Assembly (NCBI GenBank): GCA_032164245.1
Contig: JAVMKO010000037.1
Coordinates: forward strand, 171,366-235,365
Reading direction: 5' to 3'
Origin: Sternotherus odoratus
Taxonomy: Eukaryota; Chordata; Testudines; Kinosternidae
DNA length: 64,000 nucleotides
Shown: piece by piece, positions 56,301 through 64,000 of the stretch
Position numbering within the stretch: the first letter of the stretch is position 1
Layout of the letters: each line of letters opens with the position of its first letter
Program-made: the position numbers and the translations under genes
The notes under the pieces: generated by a model
Database searches by the model: none
What the model saw: only the letters and a program-made list of their open reading frames with translations
Told to the model about the DNA's origin: nothing

Positions 56301-59300
56301 AAAACCCTCCAACCATCCAACCCCCACCCACTGACTGCCCCCTGACCACCCCCCTCAAAACCTTCCAAACCCCACCCACTGACCGCCCCCTGACCACCCC
56401 CCTCAAAACTGTCCAACTATCCAACCCCCACCCACTGACCGCCCCCTGACCACCTCCCTCAAAACTGTCCAACTATCCAACCCCCACCCACTGACTGCCC
56501 CCTGACCACCCCCCTCAAAACCCTCCAACCATTTAACCCCCACCCACTTCCTGCCCCCTGACCACCCCCCTCAAAACCCTCCAACCATCCAACCCCCACC
56601 CACTGACTGCTCCCTGACCACCCCCCTCAAAACCCTCCAACCATCCAACCCCCACCCACTTCCTGCCCCCTGACCACCCCCCTCAAAACCCTCCAACCAT
56701 CCAACCCCCACCCACTTCCTGCCCCCTGACCACCCCCCTCAAAACTGTCCAACTATCCAACCCCCACCCACTGACTGCTCCCTGACCACCCCCTCCAAAC
56801 CCTCCAACCCCCACCCACTTCCTGCCCCCTGACCACCCCCCTCAAAACTGTCCAACTATCCAACCCCCACCCACTGACTGCCCCCCTGACCACCCTCCTC
56901 AAAACCCTCCAACCCCCACCCACTGACCACCCCCGACCACCCCCCTCAAAACTCTCCAACCCTCCAACCCCCACCCACTTCCTGCCTCCTGACCACCTCC
57001 CTCAAAACTGTCCAACTATCCAACCCCCACCCACTGACTGCCCCCTGACCACCCCCCTCAAAACCCTCCAACCATCCAACCCCCATCCACTTCCTGCCCC
57101 CTGACCACCCCCCTCAAAACTCTCCAATCCTCCAACCCCCACCCACTTCCTGCCTCCTGACCACCTCCCTCAAATCTGTCCAACTATCCAACCCCCATCC
57201 ACTTCCTGCCCCCTGACCACCCCCCTCAAAACCCTCCAACCATCCAACCCCCACCCACTTCCTGCCTCCTGACCACCCCCCTCAAAACCCTCCAACCATC
57301 CAACCCCCACCCACTGACTGCCCCCTGACCACCCCCCTCAAAACCATCCAACCCCCCACCCACTGACTGCCCCCTGGCCACCCCCCTCAAAACCCTCCAA
57401 CCATCCAACCCCCACCCACTTCCTGCCTCCTGACCACCCCCCTCAAAACCATCCAACCCCCACCCACTGACTGCCCCCTGGCCACCCCCCTCAAAACCCT
57501 CCAACCATCCAACCCCCACCCACTTCCTGCCTCCTGACCACACCCCTCAAAACCATCCAACCCCCACCCACTGACTGCCCCCTGACCACCCCCCTCAAAA
57601 CCCTCCAACCATCCAACCCCCACCCACTTCCTGCCTCCTGACCACCCCCTTCAAAACCATCCAACCCCCACCCACTGACTGCCCCCTGACCACCCCCCTC
57701 AAAACCCTCCAACCATCCAACCCCCACCCACTTCCTGCCTCCTGACCACCCCCCCTCAAAACCATCCAACCCCCACCCACTGACTGCCCCCTGACCACCC
57801 CCCTCAAAACCCTCCAACCATCCAACCCCCACCCACTTCCTGCCTCCTGACCACCCCCCTCAAAACCATCCAACCCCCACCCACTGACTGCCCCCTGGCC
57901 ACCCCCCTCAAAACCCTCCAACCATCCAACCCCACCCACTTCCTGCCTCCTGACCACCCCCCTCAAAACCATCCAACCCCCACCCACTGACTGCCCCCTG
58001 ACCACCCCCCTCAAAACCCTCCAACCATCCAACCCCCACCCACTTCCTGCCCCCTGACCACCCCCCTCAAAACCCTCCAACCATCCAACCCCCACCCACT
58101 TCCTGCCTCCTGACCACCCCCCTCAAAACCATCCAACCCCCACCCACTGACTGCCCCCTGGCCACCCCCCCTCAAAACCCTCCAACCATCCAATCCCCAC
58201 CCACTTCCTGCCTCCTGACCACCCCCCTCAAAACCATCCAACCCCCACCCACTGACTGCCCCCTGACCACCCCCCTCAAAACCCTCCAACCATCCAACCC
58301 CCACCCACTTCCTGCCTCCTGACCACCCCCCCTCAAAACCCTCCAACCCCCACCCACTTCCTGCCCCCCTGACCACCCCCCCTCAAAACCCTCCAACCAT
58401 CCAACCCCCACCCACTTCCTGCCTCCTGACCACCCCCCTCAAAACTGTCCAACTATCCAACCCCCACCCACTTCCTGCCCCCTGACCACCTCCCTCAAAG
58501 CCCTCCAACCCCCACCCACTTCCTGCCCCCTGACCACCCCCCTCAAAACCCTCCAACCCCCACCCACTTCCTGCCCCCTGACCACCCCCCTCAAAACCCT
58601 CCAACCCCCACCCACTTCCTGCCCCCCTGACCACCCCCCTCAAAACTCTCCAACCATCCAACCCCCACCCACTTCCTGCCCCCCCTGACCACCCCTCTCA
58701 AAACTCTCCAACCCTCACCCACTGACCGCCCCCTAACCACCCCCCTCAAAACCCTCCAGCCATCCAACCCTCACCCACTGACTGCCCCCTGACCACCCCC
58801 CTCAAAACCCTCCAGCCATCCAACCCCCACCCACTTCCTGCCCCCTGACCACCCCCCCTCAAAACCCTCCAACCCCCACCCACTTCCTGCCCCCTGACCC
58901 ACCCCCCTCAAAACCCTCCAGCCATCCAACCCCCACCCACTGACTGCCCCCTGACCACCCCCTCAAAACCCTCCAGCCATCCAACCCCCCACCCACTGAC
59001 TGCCCCCTGACCACCCCCCTCAAAACCCTCCAACCCCCACCCACTTCCTGCCCCCTGACCACCCCCCCTCAAAACCCTCCAACCCCCACCCACTTCCTGC
59101 CCCCTGACCACCCCCCTCAAAACGCTCCAACCATCCAACCCCCACCCACTGACCGCCCCCTGACCACCTCCCTCAAAACCCTCCAACCCCCACCCACTTC
59201 CTGCCCCATGACCACCCCCCTCAAAACCCTCCAGCCATCCAACCCCCACCCACTGACTGCCCCCTGACCACCCACCTCAAAACTCTCCAACCATCCAACA

Positions 59301-62300
59301 CCCACCCACTTCCTGCCCCCTGACCACCCCCCCTCAAAACTCTCCAACCATCCAACCCCCGCCCACTGACCGCCCCCTGACCACCCCCCTCAAAACTGTC
59401 CAACTATCCAACCTCCTCCCACTGACTGCCCCCTGACCACCCCCCTCAAAAGCCTCCAACCCCCACCCACTTCCTGCCCCCTGACCACCCCCCTCAAAAC
59501 TGTCCAACTATCCAACCCCCACCCACTTCCTGCCCCCTGACCACCTCCCTCAAAACCCTCCAACCCCCACCCACTTCCTGCCCCCTGACCACCCCCCTCA
59601 AAACCCTCCAACCCCCACCCACTTCCTGCCCCCTGACCACCCCCGTCAAAACCCTCCAACCCCCCACCCACTTCCTGCCCCCCTGACCACCCCCGTCAAA
59701 ACTCTCCAACCATCCAATCCCCACCCACTTCCTGCCCCCTGACCACCCCCCCTCAAAACTCTCCAACCCTCACCCACTGACCGCCCCCTGACCACCCCCC
59801 TCAAAACCCTCCAGCCATCCAACCCCCACCCACTGACTGCCCCCTGACCACCCCCCTCAAAACCCTCCAGCCATCCAACCCCCACCCACTTCCTGCCCCC
59901 TGACCACCCCCCTCAAAACCCTCCAACCCCCACCCACTTCCTGCCCCCTGACCACCCCCCCTCAAAACCCTCCAGCCATCCAACCCCCACCCACTGACTG
60001 CCCCCTGACCACCCCCCTCAAAACCCTCCAGCCATCCAACCCCCACCCACTGACCGCCCCCTGACCACCTCCCTCAAAACCCTCCAACCCCCACCCACTT
60101 CCTGCCCCATGACCACCCCCCTCAAAACCCTCCAGCCATCCAACCCCCACCCACTGACTGCCCCCTGACCACCCACCTCAAAACTCTCCAACCATCCAAC
60201 ACCCACCCACTTCCTGCCCCCTGACCACCCCCCTCAAAACTCTCCAACCATCCAACCCCCGCCCACTGACCGCCCCCTGACCACCCCCCCTCAAAACTGT
60301 CCAACTATCCAACCTCCTCCCACTGACTGCCCCCTGACCACCCCCCTCAAAAGCCTCCAACCCCCACCCACTTCCTGCCCCCTGACCACCCCCCTCAAAA
60401 CTGTCCAACTATCCAACCCCCACCCACTTCCTGCCCCCTGACCACCTCCCTCAAAACCCTCCAACCCCCACCCACTTCCTGCCCCCTGACCACCCCCCTC
60501 AAAACCCTCCAACCCCCACCCACTTCCTGCCCCCTGACCACCCCCGTCAAAACCCTCCAACCCCCACCCACTTCCTGCCCCCTGACCACCCCCGTCAAAA
60601 CTCTCCAACCATCCAATCCCCACCCACTTCCTGCCCCCTGACCACCCCCCTCAAAACTCTCCAACCCTCACCCACTGACCGCCCCCTGACCACCCCCCTC
60701 AAAACCCTCCAGCCATCCAACCCCCACCCACTGACTGCCCCCTGACCACCCCCCTCAAAACCCTCCAGCCATCCAACCCCCACCCACTTCCTGCCCCCTG
60801 ACCACCCCCCCTCAAAACCCTCCAACCCCCACCCACTTCCTGCCCCCTGACCACCCCCCTCAAAACCCTCCAGCCATCCAACCCCCACCCACTGACTGCC
60901 CCCTGACCACCCCCCCTCAAAACCCTCCAGCCATCCAACCCCCAACCACTGACAGCCCCCTGACCACCCCCTCAAAACCCTCCAGCCATCCAACCCCCAC
61001 CCAATGACTGCCCCCTGACCACCCCCCTCAAAACCCTCCAACCCCCACCCACTTCCTGCCCCCTGACCACCCCACTCAAAACCCTCCAACCCCCACCCAC
61101 TTCCTGCCCCCTGACCACCCCCCTCAAAACTCTCCAACCATCCAACCCCCACCCACTGACCGCTCCCTGACCACCCCCCTCAAAACCCTCCAACCCCCAC
61201 CCACTTCCTGCCCCATGACCAACCCCCTCAAAACCCTCCAGCCATCCAACCCCCACCCACTGACCGCCCCCTGACCACCCCCCTCAAAACTCTCCAACCA
61301 TCCAACACCCACCCACGTCCTGCCCCCTGACCACACCCCTCAAAACTCTCCAACCATCCAACCCCCGCCCACTGACTGCTCCCTGACCACCCCCTCAAAA
61401 CTGTCCAACTATCCAACCCCCACCCACAGACCGCCCCCTGACCACCCCCCTCAAAACCCTCCAACCCCCACCCACTTCCTGCCCCCCTGACCACCCCCCC
61501 TCAAAACTGTCCAACTATCCAACCCCCACCCACTTCCTGCCCCCTGACCACCTCCCTCAAAACCCTCCAACCCCCCACCCACTTCCTGCCCCCTGACCAC
61601 CCCCCTCAAACCCCTCCAGCCATCCAACCCCCACCCGCTTCCTGCCCCCTGACCACCCCCCTCAAAACCCTCCAACCCCCACCCACTTCCTGCCCCCTGA
61701 CCACCCCCCCTCAAAACCCTCCAACCCCCACCCACTGACTGCCCCCTGACCACCCCCCTCAAAACCCTCCAACCCCCACCCACTGACTGCCCCCCTGACC
61801 ACCCCCCTCAAAACCCTCCAACCCCGACCCACTTCCTGCCCCCTGACCACCCTCTCAAAACCCTCCAACCCCCACCCACTGACTGCCCCCCTGACCACCC
61901 CCCTCAAAACCCTCCAGCCATCCAACCCCCACCCACTTCCTGCCCCCCTGACCACCCCCCCTCAAAACCCTCCAACCCCCACCCACTGACTGCCCCCTGA
62001 CCACCCCCCTCAAAACCCTCCAGCCATCCAACCCCCACCCACTGACTGCCCCCTGACCACCTCCCTCAAAACTGTCCAACTATCCAACCCCCACCCACTT
62101 CCTGCCCCCTGACCACCCCCCTCAAAACCCTCCAACCCCCACCCACTTCCTGCCCCCTTACTACCCCCCCTCAAAACTGTCCAACTATCCAACCCCCCAC
62201 CCACTTCCTGCCCCCTGACCACCCCCCTCAAAACCCTCCAACCCCCACCCACTTCCTGCCCCCTGACCACCCCCCTCAAAACTGTCCAACTATCCAAACC

Positions 62301-64000
62301 CCACCCACTGACTGCCCCCTGACCACCCCCCTCAAAACCCTCCAACCCCCACCCACTGACCGCCCCCTGACCACCCCCCTCAAAACCCTCCAGCCATCCA
62401 ACCCCCAACCACTTCCTGCCCCCTGACCACCCCCCTCAAAACCCTCCAACCCCCACCCACTTCCTGCCCCCTGACCACCCCCCCTCAAAACCCTCCAACC
62501 CCCACCCACTTCCTGCCCCCTGACCACCCCCCTCAAAACCCTCCAGCCATCCAACCCCCACCCACTGACTGCCCCTGCCCACCTCCCTCAAAACCCTCCA
62601 ACCCCCACCCACTTCCTGCCCCCTGACCACCCCCCTCAAAACCCTCCAGCCATCCAACCCTCACCCACTGACCGCCCCCCTAACCACCTCCCTCAAAACC
62701 CTCCAACCCCCACCCACTGACTGCCCCCTGACCACCTCCCTCAAAACCCTCCAACCCCCACCCACTTCCTGCCCCCTGACCACCCCCCTCAACACTGTCC
62801 AACTATCCAACCCCCACCCACTGACCGCCCCCCTGACCACCCCCCCTCAAAACCCTCCAACCATCCAACCCCCACCAACTGACCGCCCCCTGACCACCCC
62901 CCTCAAAACTGTCCAACCCTCCAACCCCCACCCACTTCCTGCCCCCTGACCACCCCCCTCAAAACCCTCCAACCATCCAACCCCCACCCACTGACCGCCC
63001 CCTGACCACCCCCCCTCAAAAACTCTCCAACCATCCAACCCCCACCCACTGACTGCCCCTGGCCACCTCCCTCAAAACTGTCCAACCCTCCAACCCCCAC
63101 CCACTGACTGCCCCATGACCACCCCCCTCAAAACCCTCCAACCATCCCACCCCGACCCACTTCCTGCCCCCTGTCCACCCCCCCTCAAAACTGTCCAACT
63201 ATCCAACCCCCCACCCACTGACTGCCCCCTGACCACCCCCCTCAAAACTGTCCAACTATCCAACCCCCACCCACTGATTGCCCCCCTGACCACCCCCCTC
63301 AAAACCCTCCAACCATCCAACCCCCACCCACTTCCTGCCCCCTGACCACCCCCCTCAAAACTGTCCAACTATCCAACCCTCACCCACTTCCTGCCCCCTG
63401 ACCACCCCCCTCAAAACTCTCCAACTTTCCAACCCTCAGCCACTTCCTGCCCCCTGACCACCTCCCTCAAAACTCTCCAACCCTCCAACCCCCACCCACG
63501 TCCTACCCCCCTGACCACCCCCCTCAAAACTGTCCAACTATCCAACCCCCATCCACTGACTGCCCCCTGACCACCCCCCTCAAAACCCTCCAGCCATCCA
63601 ACCCCCACCCACTTCCTGCCCCCTGACCACCTCCCTCAAAACCCTCCAACCCCCACCCACTTCCTGCCCCCTGACCACCCCCCCTCAAAACCCTCCAGCC
63701 ATCCAACCCCCACCCACTTCCTGCCCCCTGACCACCCCCCTCAAAACCCTCCACCCCCACCCACTTCCTGCCCCCTGACCACCCCCCTCAAAACTGTCCA
63801 ACTATACAACCCCCACCCACTGACCGCCCCATGACCACCCCCCTCAAAACCCTCCAACCATCCAACCCCCACCCACTGACTGCCCCCTGACCACCCCCCC
63901 TCAAAACCTTCCAAACCCCACCCACTGACCGCCCCCTGACCACCCCCCTCAAAACTGTCCAACTATCCAACCCCCACCCACTGACCGCCCCCCTGACCAC
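50383..64000. repeat. Giant 48/56-bp minisatellite array
   Basis: At least 13.6 kb, open at the right edge. Basic unit: CCCTCAAAACCCTCCAACC, (ATCCAACC), CCCACCCACTTCCTGCC, CCCTGACCACC. Long units are 56 bp; short units lack 8 bp (one CCAACCAT-type segment) and are 48 bp. Variants: ACTTCCTGCC against ACTGACTGCC/ACTGACCGCC; CCCTCC against CTGTCC, CTCTCC or CATCC. At 50.4-51.7 and 57.2-58.3 kb a long and a short unit alternate as a 104-bp higher-order repeat. A block starting about 50.6 kb recurs from about 57.2 kb. The many open frames on the minus strand (Gly/Trp/Val-rich) are the translated repeat: 48 is a multiple of three, 56 is not, and no frame persists. Confidence 0.97.

Noticed and set aside
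50400..64000. Dozens of Gly/Trp/Val-rich open frames on the minus strand as a protein family
   Set aside because: They are the minisatellite unit translated. 56-bp units shift the frame, starts are the repeated ATGG in GGTTGGATGGTTGG, and no frame spans the array.
50383..64000. CRISPR-like array
   Set aside because: Units are contiguous and similar throughout, with no conserved repeat/unique spacer alternation, in a vertebrate nuclear context.

Overview
The window looks like nuclear DNA from a reptile, most probably a turtle. This is inferred from three things: a KRAB/C2H2 zinc-finger gene of the tetrapod type, Harbinger elements carrying a SANT/Myb-like ORF as I remember them from turtle genomes, and a dense cluster of split-promoter tRNA genes. 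No bacterial, plasmid or CRISPR features are seen. The species is not proven by the sequence.

Layout. (1) 1-12.4 kb: the 3' part of a KRAB-C2H2 zinc-finger gene (KRAB-box exon end at 1-56, finger exon at 438-1741 with 11 canonical fingers, decayed tail), then a tandem segmental duplication. Each of the two copies has the order finger-exon end, hAT-like element, shared flank, Harbinger element. The second copy keeps only three frameshifted fingers and carries extra insertions (a hAT and a solo LTR). A degraded endogenous retroelement with gag-like and protease-like remains follows. (2) 12.4-40 kb: a tRNA field. Tandemly re-used cassettes hold tRNA-Ser(AGA), Thr, iMet, Phe and Ala genes or relics. 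Single Lys, Ser(GCT), Arg, Val, Gln, Met, Glu and Asn genes or fragments lie between them, and DNA transposons and LTRs have inserted. Roughly ten genes fold well; about as many are broken. (3) 41-50.3 kb: a CpG-rich block with two similar promoters (ZNF143-type, ETS/CRE and NRF1-type motifs), several C-rich minisatellites, hAT elements, an unidentified candidate exon, and a relic of a NUBP1 exon on the minus strand. (4) 50.38-64.0 kb: one continuous minisatellite of 48- and 56-bp units that runs off the right edge. It has a 104-bp higher-order unit in places and a ~6.6-kb block that occurs twice; the second block contains an extra 901-bp internal duplication.

Only one host protein gene can be supported as possibly functional (the zinc-finger gene, incomplete at its 5' side). 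The tRNA genes would be transcribed by Pol III; T-runs follow several of them. The long open frames in the minisatellites are by-products of C-rich tandem repeats and are not annotated as genes. All repeat and tRNA identifications were made by eye from the sequence and from recalled family consensuses, without database searches.
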